This document shows, in pieces, positions 47,573-59,499 of a DNA stretch of 64,000 nucleotides. The stretch covers positions 186,001 to 250,000 of the forward strand of contig MU839839.1 in the NCBI GenBank assembly GCA_030411725.1, in the 5' to 3' direction. The notes below the pieces were generated by a model. It did not search any database and was not told the DNA's origin. It worked only from the letters and a program-made list of their open reading frames with translations. Every line of letters starts with the position of its first letter. Position 1 is the stretch's first letter. The stretch comes from Echria macrotheca (lineage: Eukaryota > Ascomycota > Sordariomycetes > Sordariales > Schizotheciaceae). Position numbers and translations under genes: made by a program.

Positions 47573-47682
47573 TAGTTCCGAGTATATGTACAGGTAGACA
47601 TAAAAGGGTACGGGGATAAAGGGTTCTGAAAATGGCTGTCTATTATGGCGAAGGCTATAAATCTGTTGTTTCCTATGGTTCT

Positions 47683-48923
47683 TTACAAAACACTAGTCAC
47701 AGACTCCAGGTCTAAAATCGCCCTGTAGCGAGGTTGTCAGTCTGGCGCACCATATTTGTGCTTTACTTACCAGCAAACTGTCTTCGACACTTTACCTCCC
47801 AAGCTCCTACACACAGCCTGGCTTTGCAGGTTGGACACGTAGACATCGGCAGCTCCCCAGCCGTCATCCCCAAAATCCCCGAGGTGATCCCGCATGAGTT
47901 TGGACGCAAGAGTTTTTGCAAGGCCCTTTCCACGGTAGGACTCCTGAACCACGCATCAGCTCTGGAGGTTTCGGGGTGACGAGAGACTTACCTCAACGTG
48001 GAGCGTCGTCAGAGTTCCATCGGGTCCTATCGTCATGTCAACATCTCCCTCTCGTCAGCCATCATCGGGGAACCAACCCAAGAATGCCCATGCGACAGGT
48101 GTGCCATCCTCTAACCGGACCACTGTGCTCGGCAGTGCAAGAAGCGTCGCCCTAGAACATGATCAACACATCAAGCCCAGCATTAAACAGACGAGTAACA
48201 GAGAAAGAGAGGCAAAGCACACTCTTGCCTAGGAATCTTCGTCCTCGCCAAAATAACAGCCACATCCTCGCGCCTTACAACATCCCACCTCGCCCCCTCA
48301 ATCCCCATCCCCATCCCCATCTCCCCAGCCAACATCTCAACCCGAAACAACCACTTGCCATAAAACTCCCACCCATACCTCTCCACATCCGGACTCATCT
48401 CCACCCCCGTCCTAGCCATCCGCACCCCCCTTCCCACCAACCTCCTCCGCATCCCCTCCTCCAAACTCCCCAACACCATCTTCCCCCTCCCCACCCTCCT
48501 CTCCACCATCCCCCCATCCATCTCACCTTCCAGCTCCCTGATCTTCCCCAAGATGGCAAGAACCAGGTCCTCACACACCCTTGCATCATCCTCCGAGAGG
48601 GACGCGGACAAAACAGGGGGAATGGTATAGTCTATACTATCCGTAAAATCTTCGACGGTGCAGTAGAGGAAACATTCCGTCTCGGGCGAGCGGGAGAGGT
48701 CTACGTAGGCCGTTGCGAAGTGATTTGTCTTCTTCTCGTCTGCTGGCGGCGATGAAGGTGAAAGTGAAGCGTGCAGGATGTGCGTGTGAGGCGTGTTGGT
48801 GGAGGGGAAGTTGGCGGCGAATTGTAGACGGCGGAGGACGGTGAGGGAGTGTGGGAGGTGGGAGGTTAGGAGGGCGAGGAGGGAGGGGGTGGGGAGGGGG
48901 GAGGCGGTTATTGTGATTGGCAT
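47683..48923 (-). CDS. GNAT-superfamily acyltransferase (FR47-like C-terminal half)
   Basis: The model is complement(join(47683..47722, 47771..47943, 47992..48026, 48078..48151, 48229..48923)), 338 residues, five exons. The N-terminal 230 residues are weakly conserved. The C-terminal part has the acetyl-CoA fold: strand ALPSTVVRLEDGTPVAWAFL, then LTTLHVEESYRGKGLAKTLA, whose [RQ]-x-x-G-x-[GA] pyrophosphate loop is R-G-K-G-L-A, then ADVYVSNLQSQAVCRSLGGK. This order matches FR47/glycine N-acyltransferase-like GNAT proteins. Substrate unknown, probably cytosolic. The first intron may use a GC donor (AG|GCAAGA at 48228); a GT donor 6 bp further in keeps the same frame and adds two residues. The three small downstream exons were placed by frame and family pattern, so exact ends carry some risk. 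Confidence 0.78.
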
Positions 48924-49712
48924 TTTATTGGTTTCTTCTTCAAATATTTTACCAGTGTTGAGGGATCAAGATAGATGTTAATGGAGAGACCCTCGGGCTA
49001 AGGATATGGTGTATATGGTGTCGTGATATCCTTCAGTGAAAGAGGTAAAAGGCAGAAGAGACCAAGAGTTTGAATAGGGGTTAAAACGCTGTGTGAGTCA
49101 ACCAAACAGGCCTCGGATTTAAACCCGCGTCAGAACAGCTGCGTCAGAAATGTTATACGAATCAGAGAAAATCCTACAGCCTTGCAGCTCAAACTCCAAT
49201 CCGTATTGGTCGTTTTGCTCTGTGTACCGGAAGTGCAAAACAAGCAATGAGGGGAGATTGCCGACAGCACAAAGGCACGATAAGATCTGCATCTGCCAAC
49301 AGGAATGTACCCTCCATTCGGTATCTCGATCGATTAACTTATGCTGTATCCGTACCTCAACTAGACTAGATAAGGGAGCCCACCAATCATGGTCTTCCTA
49401 CAACGAACCCCCTTTCATATTTTTTCTTCTTCTTGGTGATACTGTAGGCATAGAAAAAAAATCCACACCACAAACGATGGCAAAAACCAGCGGGGGGGTA
49501 TGTATGACGAACTCAACAACGGAGTAAAACCGGCGGGTAATAGATAGATAGGTAAGGCTAGCAAGACAAGAAGAAGCAAAGCCGCACTCATAAGTCCAAG
49601 GAAATAGAGAGAGCAAAAAAAAAAAAAAGGTGCCAAAGCAGACGGAAGCATCATCAGGATGAAAAAAGGCAAACAAACAAAAATGAGAGACCTTTTCTCT
49701 CCCCAAGTCTTC
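48924..49712. other. Intergenic region, GNAT promoter and DUF3602 3' end
   Basis: About 790 bases between the start of the GNAT gene and the stop of the DUF3602 gene. It includes an A-run near 49614-49628. No gene is supported. The 125-codon plus frame at 49150 shows no domain. Confidence 0.5.
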
Positions 49713-50215
49713 TTACTTCTTCCCAAACAACAAATTCTTCCCCTTCTCCGCCCACCCAGCAGCCTCCTTCTCCTGCTGCTCCCCACCCTTCTTCCCATCC
49801 TCCTTGTCACCACCAACAACCGCCGAAGCCGCCTTCTCCAGCTCCCTCTTCGCCGCCTCGGCCTCGTCAGACCCGGCGTTGAACACGTTCCCGCTCCCGC
49901 CGCGGCCGATATGCGTGGCCCCCTGGCTGTCGCGACGGATGACCCTACACACACACACACCGACCCATTAGCAAAACATTTTTCCCTGTATGTAATGTAA
50001 AAGACAAAAAAAACTTACGGCTCAACATCCTGTCGCAACCTCGTCTCGACCGGATCCGTATTCTTGGCCATGTTGCCCGACCCGCCCCGGCCCGTCGTCA
50101 CCACGGCCGTCTTGAGCGTCGGCGTCTGCAGGTCGACCGGGTTGACCGGTGTGCTCTTGCTGCTCTCCCGGATGTTGCCCGCGCCGCCGCGCCCAGAGGA
50201 TTGAAGGTTCGACAT
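49713..50215 (-). CDS. DUF3602 protein with GRGG[AS]GN repeats
   Basis: The model is complement(join(49713..49943, 50019..50215)) or with the acceptor one base further (49944), giving 142 residues. The frame requires exon 2 to begin at 49944, since Q-D-V-E-P is split across the junction. The protein has three copies of a G-R-G-G-[AS]-G-N motif (SGRGGAGNIRES, TGRGGSGNMAKN, IGRGGSGNVFN). A Lys/Glu-rich tail ends in GWAEKGKNLLFGKK. This is the pattern of the small fungal DUF3602 family, whose role is unknown. No signal peptide. The intron acceptor follows a (CA)n tract. The start is the ATG at 50215. Confidence 0.85.
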
Positions 50216-51033
50216 GGTATCGACTTTTCGACTTTGTGTTTTTGTTGTCTTGCTGCTGCTGTAAAGGTATCCGTAGCGGGGTTGACACACTAAGTTACAG
50301 TACAGCGGGGCAGTGAAATAGCTCAGGATTTTGTAGAGGGGCAAACTTCCAGGTTGTCTGAATAAGAAAAAAAAAGGACACAGGGAAGAAGGCTCCAGTC
50401 TGTGACAATCAAGTGGTCGGATTTATATATACGATCTAAATAGTCAAAGCACCCCAAGACGGGGAAGCCGTCGTCGGGCTCTTTGTGCAACGCCTGCAAT
50501 GGGAACCTGGAATGGGGGGTTGGTTCGGTAGCAGGTTGCCCAGCGGTCTAGCGCACTCCCTTGGCATCCCCAGGTCGAGGCGAAAAACTTCTTTTGCTTG
50601 GGCGGGCCAGCCGCATGACCACGCCCCGGAATCATGGGCCAGGAAGGCTTTTTTTCCTCCCCTGATCACAAGGAACCCCCCGATTTTTTTCTCCTCTTTT
50701 TTTTTTCCTCTCGCAGGCTCCGACCCGTCAGGCCAGCCCTGGGCACTGACATCACCCGGGACCTCTCAGCTTCCCCTCATTGACCCCTCTCCAGCCAAAA
50801 ATTCGTTGCACGAGCAGCGGCTCCCGAAGCTTGACTAAAAACCAACCGGCCCATTCGACTTCGGTAACGTAACGCAAACCCGTCTCGTTGGCCACAACGC
50901 CTGATAAACGCCAGCCGCTAGAGATGATGCCATCTACCTTGGCAATGTCTCGTCTCGCAGCCCCGAGCCTTTCCTGGGCCCATCCGCCGCGATAAGGGAC
51001 CATAGAGCCGCCTTGGCGCTGCCTTGCTGCCGC
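50216..51033. other. Intergenic region between DUF3602 and velB
   Basis: About 820 bases with the DUF3602 promoter and the 3' end of velB. A 117-codon plus frame at 50485 is low-complexity and not supported. No other feature is seen. Confidence 0.5.
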
Positions 51034-52533
51034 TCAGTCGTCGTCTTCGGCGTCGTTGTTTCCTTTGCCCTCCTTTCGTATGGGGATTTTTATCCCCTGT
51101 GTCGCAAAGCATTTGCTCAGCGCCGTGCTCTCACACACGCCTGGGAATTTCTTGGCCGAGTACACCTGGAAGACGTCGCTGAAGACCGACGCAAGTACTG
51201 GCGCCTTGCCCTGGTTGACCATGGGCTGCCCGTTGGACGTCGGGCCGGCGACGTTAACGAATGAGAAGCGGAGCCTGTATTCGGAAGAATCCTCGGTCAG
51301 CTTACACCGTCCTCGCATTATTCCCACGCATCGCCAGTGAGGCTTAGATCCAGATGCACCTACCGGAAGTTTCCCTCGGTCCGGACGCTGAGATCCTGCA
51401 GCACGAACCAGATGCCATCCTTCTCCTCGGTGTCCGTTAGACGGAACGCGCTAGCCGCCAGACTGCCGATGAGATTTCGCGTGAACATGCCCTGTGGCTG
51501 CCCTCCGCTGATCGACAGACGTTGCGACATGCTGAACTGGGGCTCGAAGACTCTCGGCGGCTGGAATCCCGGCGCCTGGGACGGAAGCGGGGGCATGCCT
51601 TGCATATCTGGGCGGAACTCGCCCGGATAGTACTGACCCGCCGGGCCGTAGCCACCGCCGTTGGCCGACACATAGCCTCCTACTCGGCCCCGTCAGCTAT
51701 TCGGATGCGCGGGAAACAGTGCGCTCGACAGTACATACCTTGGTAGGGCTGCTGCATGGCATAGGCGTTGACCGCCGGTACGGGCGGTTGATAAGGAAGC
51801 TGCTGGCCATACTGTCCCGAGTCGCGGTTGGACGGGAGGATATTCGAGAAAGCCGGAGTCGACTGCTCGATCGCGGCGTACGATGCCGGGGTCGTGGATG
51901 AGATGGAAGGCGTGGCCGTCGTGTGCCTGACCAGGTTGACCTCCTTGAGGGCATCTTCGGACCAGAGGTCTACGTTCAGCACGTACATGGTGTGCTCGAT
52001 TTCACTATCGGATGGAAGCCGTGTCAGTAGGGGTCGCGCGCGGCATCCTGCTCTTGCAGCGGGCGCTGACATACTTGCAGTTGACCTCCTTGCCCGTCTT
52101 CTTATCTATAACCAAAAGTTTGACACATGGAGGCGGCGTGATGGGTCGGCGGTCCTTGTCGCCAAAGCCGCACATGCGCGCGCGTTGCGGTTGTTGTACG
52201 ACAATAAGCCTGAGGAGTCCTTGTCAGCTTTGCCCGCCATGATCTGATATGCGCAGGGGCCGCTCACTTGTAAATCCAACCGTTCTCGTCGTCGCGTGAA
52301 TACGGCTCGAGGTTGATGGCTTGCTGCCGTTGCTGCTCGGGTGTGAGGGGCGTGCGTTCCTGCGCCGGGGATGTCTCGCTCAGCGGGCTCTGTTGCGGGG
52401 GCGGCATCTGGAGATTGTCTGGCGGCGGCGGGTGATAGGACGGCGGCCCTTGCGGTATGGGCATCGAGGGCAGCGGCTGCTGCATCGAATGCTGCGGCGG
52501 GTATGGCGGATAAGGATATGGTGGTTGATGCAT
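51034..52533 (-). CDS. velB: Velvet-family developmental regulator VelB
   Basis: Partner of VeA and VosA in the velvet complexes that link light, sexual/asexual development and secondary metabolism; acts in cytosol and nucleus. The model is complement(join(51034..51274, 51364..51679, 51739..52004, 52075..52209, 52268..52533)), 407 residues. The velvet domain is in two halves, as is typical of VelB. The first is LIVVQQPQRARMCGFGDKDR, R-R-P-I-T-P-P-P-C-V-K-L and NEIEHTMYVLNVDLWSEDAL. The second is MFTRNLIGSLAASAFRLTD, GIWFVLQDLSVRTEGNFRLR and VFQVYSAKKFPGVCESTALS. Between them is a Pro/Tyr/Gln-rich insert of about 130 residues. The N-terminal end is Pro/Gln/Tyr-rich. All junctions restore invariant motifs. 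The start at 52533 (AAGATGC) is the first ATG in frame, but the frame is open well upstream, so a further 5' exon is possible. Confidence 0.92.
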
Positions 52534-55500
52534 CTTCTCCCAGCTCTTCACTCCAGGATCGAGAGGTGAGGGTGACGTGTATGACGGGATCTCGGCAGCG
52601 ACCGGGGATGGCGGGGAGGCGGCGGGTGCTTTCTGTGCTTGCGCTGCTGCGGGGGGTTCTGTGCACTCAACCTGGAGGTGTGGACAAGGGGATCTTATAG
52701 TCTTCAGTTCGCGACGTTGCCAGGCGTGTTGAGGGCGACGGCGGGACGCTACGATTTGGTGTTGAAGAGAGGAGGTCTCGGGGTGTGAACTGATAAGATC
52801 GATGCAGAGGAGAAAGCTTTTGAGCCGCCCGAGAGCTCACCTGCGGGGCTGGCTCCCTAAAATACAATGGTGCATGGGGGGCTCAAAGAACCACGGCCGG
52901 GGGTATGCGTAGTGCGTCGCTGGGGGTCGACGGCGATCACGGCGTGCCATCTCCCAGCTGCTCCCTCGACCGGGCCATGCTGTCAAGCAACACCTCAGCT
53001 CCCGACATGCCGGGGATACAGAGAGAGGCTGACAGCCTTAGCTCGCTGCTAGGGGGGTATACATCTCGTCCATCCATGAAGCTAGCTCTACATCCGAAAC
53101 CGAAGGGGTTTGTATCTCCACCACGTCCAGGTGGAATCATCCGTATAATCTAAAGGCACGTCCTTAGGTTGTACCCGCTGGACTGAGTATACAGGACGTT
53201 TGTAAATTGCACTAGCGTGGGGCCTGACAGCCAGCGCAGACCTCGCACCGACGACTCGAAGAGGCAAACAGGAAAGAGTCCTTGGCGGGTCGCTTCAGCC
53301 GCAACATTAAGACGTGCTCCTATTCATCTTGATGCCGCCGGCCCAGGTGAATTGCTGTCTTATTTTTATCTCGCTTTCCGTTTGCCGTCCATGACACCAG
53401 GCCGCGGCGTTGCTTTGTTGTTACGCAGTTCCACTCTGGAGACTGGGGCGGCAAAGCGAATGCCAGGTGGACCGGAGCTTTGTTGTGAGCTCAACGGTTC
53501 GCAACCGTCGGGAGCTCGAGGGTGACCCAGATGTCAGACCTGGAACTGCGGCGGAAGCCGAGCTGCAGCGGTGGGGTTCCCCGGGAATGATCACACTCCT
53601 GAGCTCCTCCTGAGCTCCTCCTGAGCTCCTCATAAGCTCCTCCTGAAATGGGTGGCTTTGGGGGCTCGAGTCCAAGCTATAGTCAACTCCAAGCCGGGTA
53701 TCTTGTGATGGCGCGTCTGCTTGGGGTCGAATGATGGACGGCTGCAGGCGACTCACGGACACCGGGGACCCGGCATTGGGATGAGTTCATGTTCGGCGGG
53801 AAGCGACGATTCCGTCACAGTCTGGGGCACGGTGGGAGTCGAGCTTGACAGTGCGCGGGCAGCAGTGGGCGTGGAGCTGGGACAAGACAAGACGCGGGGA
53901 ACAGGTGTCGATTTCTTCGCTGAAAAGCTAGACCGACCGACCTCAGCAATCTGCGTCTGTGTGTCGCGGGACAGCAGCAAGGGGGTCCCGGCACGATTAC
54001 CAGGCTACAACAATGCCCCTCCAGCGACACTGGGGCGTGAGCCCAGCGGGTCTTGGTGGGAGGAGCAGTTCCCAGGTCGCCGCTTCCTTCCCTGCAGGGC
54101 AGGCCAACCACCCCTCACAGCCTCGATTGGGATGGCTGTTGCCGCTCCTACACCTTCCAAACCACCACTCTGCCTTTTCTGTCATCCCAAACCAGCAGCG
54201 GGGCAGCGTCTGTTCCCCAATGCTTCGCCGGCCGCATCTGCTGTGGTGGGGTATCTTTATTGTTCCGTGTCAAACGACAAACACACTCGCTCTGCGTTCC
54301 CGAGTCCTGCCGTGGGTTCGTCAGACCTGACTACTTATCGACAAAGGCCGTCGTCACCGGTGCCGCACCGCTCCAACGCGGCTCGACGGACAGGACGAGC
54401 AGAGTGTGTGGTGATTCCCACCCGGACGGACAGAGGGTCACAGAGGGTCACAAGATGGTGTTGGAATTATATTTCGCAATTTGCTTCCCGTCCGCCATCC
54501 CTGATGGTCGCATCACTCGGCGGATGGCCGAGGCAGGTCCTATAGTTAAGCCCCTGGCGCCCTCGCCGCCGTCTTGCCCACTCCCGTGCCCTGCCGTCAC
54601 ACCTTCTGCTCTCGGGGGTAGCGGTGGTCGGTCGGAATCCCACGCCTCGGGGAATACGCCGAAGCGCCTCACTACAGGTGGGCTGCGGGAATCCGAACTA
54701 ACGTCGCCTACCTACTCCAAACTGACGCTATGCTTCTGTAACAGGATGGCACAGGCTCGCCGGATCTCTGGGAGAGATCCCATTCGATTATCGTCTTGTC
54801 TGCCTTGGCACGGACGAACCTGGTCCAGCCGATTCGAGAGAAGGACCAGACCACCAACTGCCCACCTTCGTCGACACCCCTGCAGGCTCGAGGCTATAAC
54901 ACTGGTGTAAAGATGGATTTTGTGTCCAATCATCGTCTCAGGTTACAAGATTCCGGTCGTTTGCAGCGGCGTGATTCTGTTCGACCGTCTGCGGAAGCTT
55001 GGGAAGGTCGACGCAAGCCGGCTCCCGAGATGAACTCAGCTTCCCGTCGTGGGCAACGATTGTCACCGGTCGCTCGGCACAGAATCTATTATCGCGGCGA
55101 CTTCCAAGAATAGCATGTCAAGAGAGCCCCGTGATCAGATGGTCCTCTCGTCTTATGGACAAATAGGACGCCCTATCCTTGATTTCGACCACGGAGCTTT
55201 GGCTCGAATGCGAACCTGGCGATAACATCTCCGCAAATTGGCAGTCCCTTTGACACGTACAAACGGGATAGAACAAGTCTTGTGAAAATGGGCGGCAGAC
55301 GTCCAGCTGGGTCCTCCGAGACACGGGCGGCACCGTTATAGGAGCTACCAGCGGGGTAAACAGGTCCTCTTCAGCGAAAGGACAGTGTGAGAAGTGACCA
55401 CCGCGTCGGCGGCTCGGTGGCGTCAGGGGTCTCGCCCTAAACCCCCCCACTGACAGCGGCTGCTGCTGCACAACAGAAGCAGACAAGGGCGCAAGCACGG

Positions 55501-58500
55501 GCCAAACCCAGGGCGACGTCTTCGCTCGGGGACCACGGGGACTTCCACGGCCAAGCCGAAGACCCCCTCGATGATCGCCCCGATGCAGTTTGAGTTTGCC
55601 CAAAAGGTCGACCTAGAGAGACAGCGATACCGAAAGAGTCTTCATCTGAAGGGCAGGCCCCTGCCAACCTGGTTCGTCTGAAGACGGCGGAAACTACTCC
55701 GGACACGCACGTCAACCGATCATGCGCTCAACCCCGGCGGGTACCGTAGTGTTCTGCGGCTCTTTCACATCCGCCCATCGCCGCTGCGGTCATGTGCAAC
55801 CTGCACTCCGTACACCCTCTGATACCGAAACCGGTGGCTGTCATCACTATCAGCGGCCCGGCTTGTTTCTTCGCTCACCGGTCCAAGAATCAAGAGTCGG
55901 AAAGGGAAGTGTGGAAGGGGATGGAGTGGGGTGAATTGCTACGAGTTCCCGCCCGCTTGGAATTTCAAGATTCTCGCCTGATCACGCGCGAACAACTCAG
56001 ACGGTGGCCGCACGGGTACTTGACCCAATCTACATGACAAATGTCCACCACGCAGCGGGGTAGCGGTCGCCCTTGTCGTTTCTGACGGCCCACGGCCCAG
56101 CGCTGTTGATACCGGGACGGCGTTGGCGGCATCAGTTTGTATCAACTTCGATCGTTGCCCTCGTCATCCTCTTCCGTCAGCAGTCGCCAGCCCACAGACC
56201 TTGGCAGTGCCGTTGGGGAAGGCTTCCAGACGTTCCACATCCGTGCACTTCAAACAGGTCGCGCAGTCGTATTCCATGCAATTTCATGCGAGCACGGTCC
56301 GACCGTGCATGGAGTACGTAGAGTAGTGTCGTGCGGAGCAAGTCGTCGAGGACACTTCTCTTCCTACAACTCAAGCGCCGGGCGGGAAATGGCCACAAAC
56401 TCAGCACCGGCCGGAGCCAAGATACAGCTGGCGATGTGTTGCCGTCAGGTGCGGGTTGACAAACAAAACATGGAGAATGCTTTCATTTCCGCATTGCTGA
56501 AAATCTGGTTGGGGGGCAGGCGGGCTCGGCACCACTCTTGACCGGCACCTGGTCTTGCCTCTCCGACAAACCAGTTTCCCAGGCGCCCAGCCGATCTCGA
56601 TAAGTGTTTCTTTCTTCCTTCCTGATTTCAAATACTGACGGGACGGCCTCTCCACCCCGGTCAGCCCAAAACGCTCTACTTAGCGATGGGGAGTGCATCT
56701 GACGCTGGAGGCTGCTGTAGATACCTACCGTCATGGTTGCCAACCGCCCGCGCCGAATCAGAAGACCATCTACAAACCCCTTCTTGCTGATTGCTCGACA
56801 GGGGACCCTTCACTCTGTGTGGTAGAGGCCGGCATGTGTCGCCATCCGTCTGGGCTGCCGCTCTTATTCGGATCGGCTCTGGGCCATGGGGGTGGCTCTA
56901 CTTCTCGCCCTTGAGCGGTTACTTCTACCTACTCCACTTCGTGGGGAAGACACTTTCAAGAATGTTTCTTGCCTCGTTTCAACTCGTCCCGCGGTGGTAT
57001 TGCCGTGGAGGAGGCTGTGTCTAGCTTTCCACCGCTACGTCGCGGTTCCAGCAATCTCCTGCGGCCGGGCTCCGCCCCGGAACGGGCTCATCTCGGATCG
57101 GTATTTGGTTCCCAGGTCCTCGCATGTTCGGCGGTTGCTGATAAGGCGGCTGGGACGTCGAGGCCACCACAATCCTCATGGGAAGCTACGATTGGATTCT
57201 GTTGGATCTTGGGGGCCGGCAAAAGGTTGACCGTCTGGGTCGCGGCAAACTCCTGAGGACGGTCAGCAGGAGTTAGAACGGTGGCCGCTCCCGCACACCC
57301 TGCCAAGACGCGCCGCTATGGTGGCCTCCACAGCAAGACGTGTGGCATCCCGGGACTCTGCTGTCATGAAGGACGCTGGATTCGGTACCAGGATGGCATC
57401 TCCCATGGGTGTCATTCGCAGTGGGGAATCGTATCACCCAATGATGGGTTCACGTTGACGACGCATCCTCTGGTCGATGAGACTAGACTCTCACGGCCAA
57501 CACTGCTTTGGGCTTTTTGCATGCCACGGCGCCTCGGACACCATTAACGGATGCTATTAAGAAGAGACTAAGGGTCAAAGTCACACCGCACTGTGCATCC
57601 GTCCTGTCTCGTCCACCGTGGCAACTCATCCGACTGGATCAACTAATCATAGTGAAAGTGTCGCTCCTAGCGTACGGAGCAGGCTGCAGGACCGCTGCTG
57701 CTATTGGGCCTTGCTTCATTAGCCCTAGAGAATCATTCGTACCGAGGTCGAGCTTCTTGAACCCTTCAACGGACGGATGCCCGAGGTCTGGGGATATTGA
57801 CGATGCGGGCATCCTGTATGTCGAAGCTGTCAAGGCCTGCACCTCGGCGGGACCGGAAACACAGGCACCAAGGGGCTGGCGCGAGGAGAAGGCAAAACAG
57901 TCGAGGAGGGCCATGCGGGGTGGCAATATTTCAGCCATCCTCGGTCCCGGACTACTTGGGGGTGCAGAGATCACGAAACAGAGAAGGCTGGGTCAGGGCA
58001 AACAAGTCATGATATCCATCAGAAACCTCCAGGTGGATCAAAACCAGACTGGACTGGCCAACCAGCTAGCCACGCGAGGCACGAGTCCACCACGTGCGGA
58101 CGGACACGGTTTGAAGACGATTCACGCTGCGTAGCAGCATGGCTGGTCCTCGCAGATGGCGAGCCGAACCGCCCCCTCACGATCTTGGGTGATTCCACGA
58201 ATACTGGCAAACGAGAGGTCCGGTTCGTTTGCTTGCCACTCCCCGTAGAGCCGTCCGCCTAGGACTTTGGTTGTGCTGCCGTGGGCGGCTGCCGCAGTAG
58301 TTTACCTAACCCTTTGTTTACTGGATATCCAGGGGCATTGTTTCACCAAGCACTGGAGGTGAGGAATATGTTGTTGCATCTTGCGAGGACACCTCTGACT
58401 CGACTGCCGATTACGGTTGGTTGCTGACGATTATGCTCAAGCGGTTGCGAGCCTGTAGCAGGTGAGCTCGCAGTATTCAGGGGCAGTCTCAGGCCGATCG

Positions 58501-59499
58501 ACAACAGCAAGCAGAAATAAGTGGGGACGGCAGTTGAGTTGTGAAGCAAAAGCTCACTGACGGAGTCCTTCTCTCGTCGGTGTCTGAGCGCACAATCGTC
58601 TTACAGGATGCTTACGATACCGGCGCTGACTCCTGTCGTCCAAGCAGCATTTTTCTCTTATCCAAAGTCCTATATGATCTGCCATCGGAAAGTTCTTCTA
58701 GAAGCAGATGATCGCCATCGCCAAGACACATGATCGGACGGGAATCGTGTCGACCGACCGACTTGCGAGACAATCGGTGAGCTGTCCCTGTCTATGCACG
58801 ACCGCATTGATGAACTGTTGATGATCTACGGGAGGAGCACTTGCGTGCAGTTGTAGACCTAGACTGACGTCGAATGTGACATTGGGGGCGGATGTGATGG
58901 ACGTTCGACTCTCAACTGGCAAGGGGAGGGGTGTGAAAGACTAGACTACTCCGTACGGAGTATTATGTTTCGTCTTCTTTTGTTATTACATACGATGACG
59001 AGCCCACTTTCGTCCCGGCCTTTGACTGTTTCCAGTATCTTCCCCCCCACAAACCGGGTTCAGAACGGCTTTTGGCGATGTCTTGTGCTCGCTCGCGTAT
59101 CTTAGCGACTCGCTGCGAGAGAGATCAAGGCTTCGCGAGGGCGCGACGAGCCGGGAAACGCTCCTGCCGGCCCGGCCCTTGATGATCGACGGCTTTCCGA
59201 AACTGTAGAGAAGACAGCACGCAAAAATGGACAAATTCTTTTGAGGGCTTTTGTTTCGCTTGCTGATGCGATGGAATACCGACGATACTACCATTGCGTC
59301 TTAAATGCACAATAATAAGACAATCTAATAATAATGCTTCGAGTTCGCAGCTGGCGTCAGCCGTTCGGACGACAAAGGTGCTTGGTCGAATGCCCAAGAT
59401 GTGGGGTCGTGGCTGCCTGAAGAATCGAAACTCGTTGACCCAAAAGGATGACAGCGTTCAACAACTTCAACACCGGTAGAGCATCCTGCGCCGGCTGCG
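52534..59499. other. Long non-coding stretch upstream of velB
   Basis: Nearly 7 kb without a convincing gene. Frames up to 285 codons (53721-54545 and 54053-54910, plus strand) overlap each other in different frames, lack domains and have the Ser/Pro/Arg composition of translated GC-rich DNA. It is not AT-rich, so it does not look like RIP-degraded transposon. It contains an 11 bp tandem array at 53596-53649. The left part should hold the velB leader and promoter, the right end the promoter of the HET-ankyrin gene. Confidence 0.5.
53596..53649 (+). repeat. 11 bp tandem repeat, about five units
   Basis: Units of CCTCCTGAGCT follow one another, the fourth altered to CCTCATAAGCT and the last running into CCTCCTGAAAT. 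The embedded GAGCTC is palindromic. Confidence 0.75.

Noticed and set aside
53721..54910. Two overlapping plus-strand frames of 274 and 285 codons
   Set aside because: They overlap in different frames with no domain, signal or splice structure. Both look like chance in GC-rich DNA.
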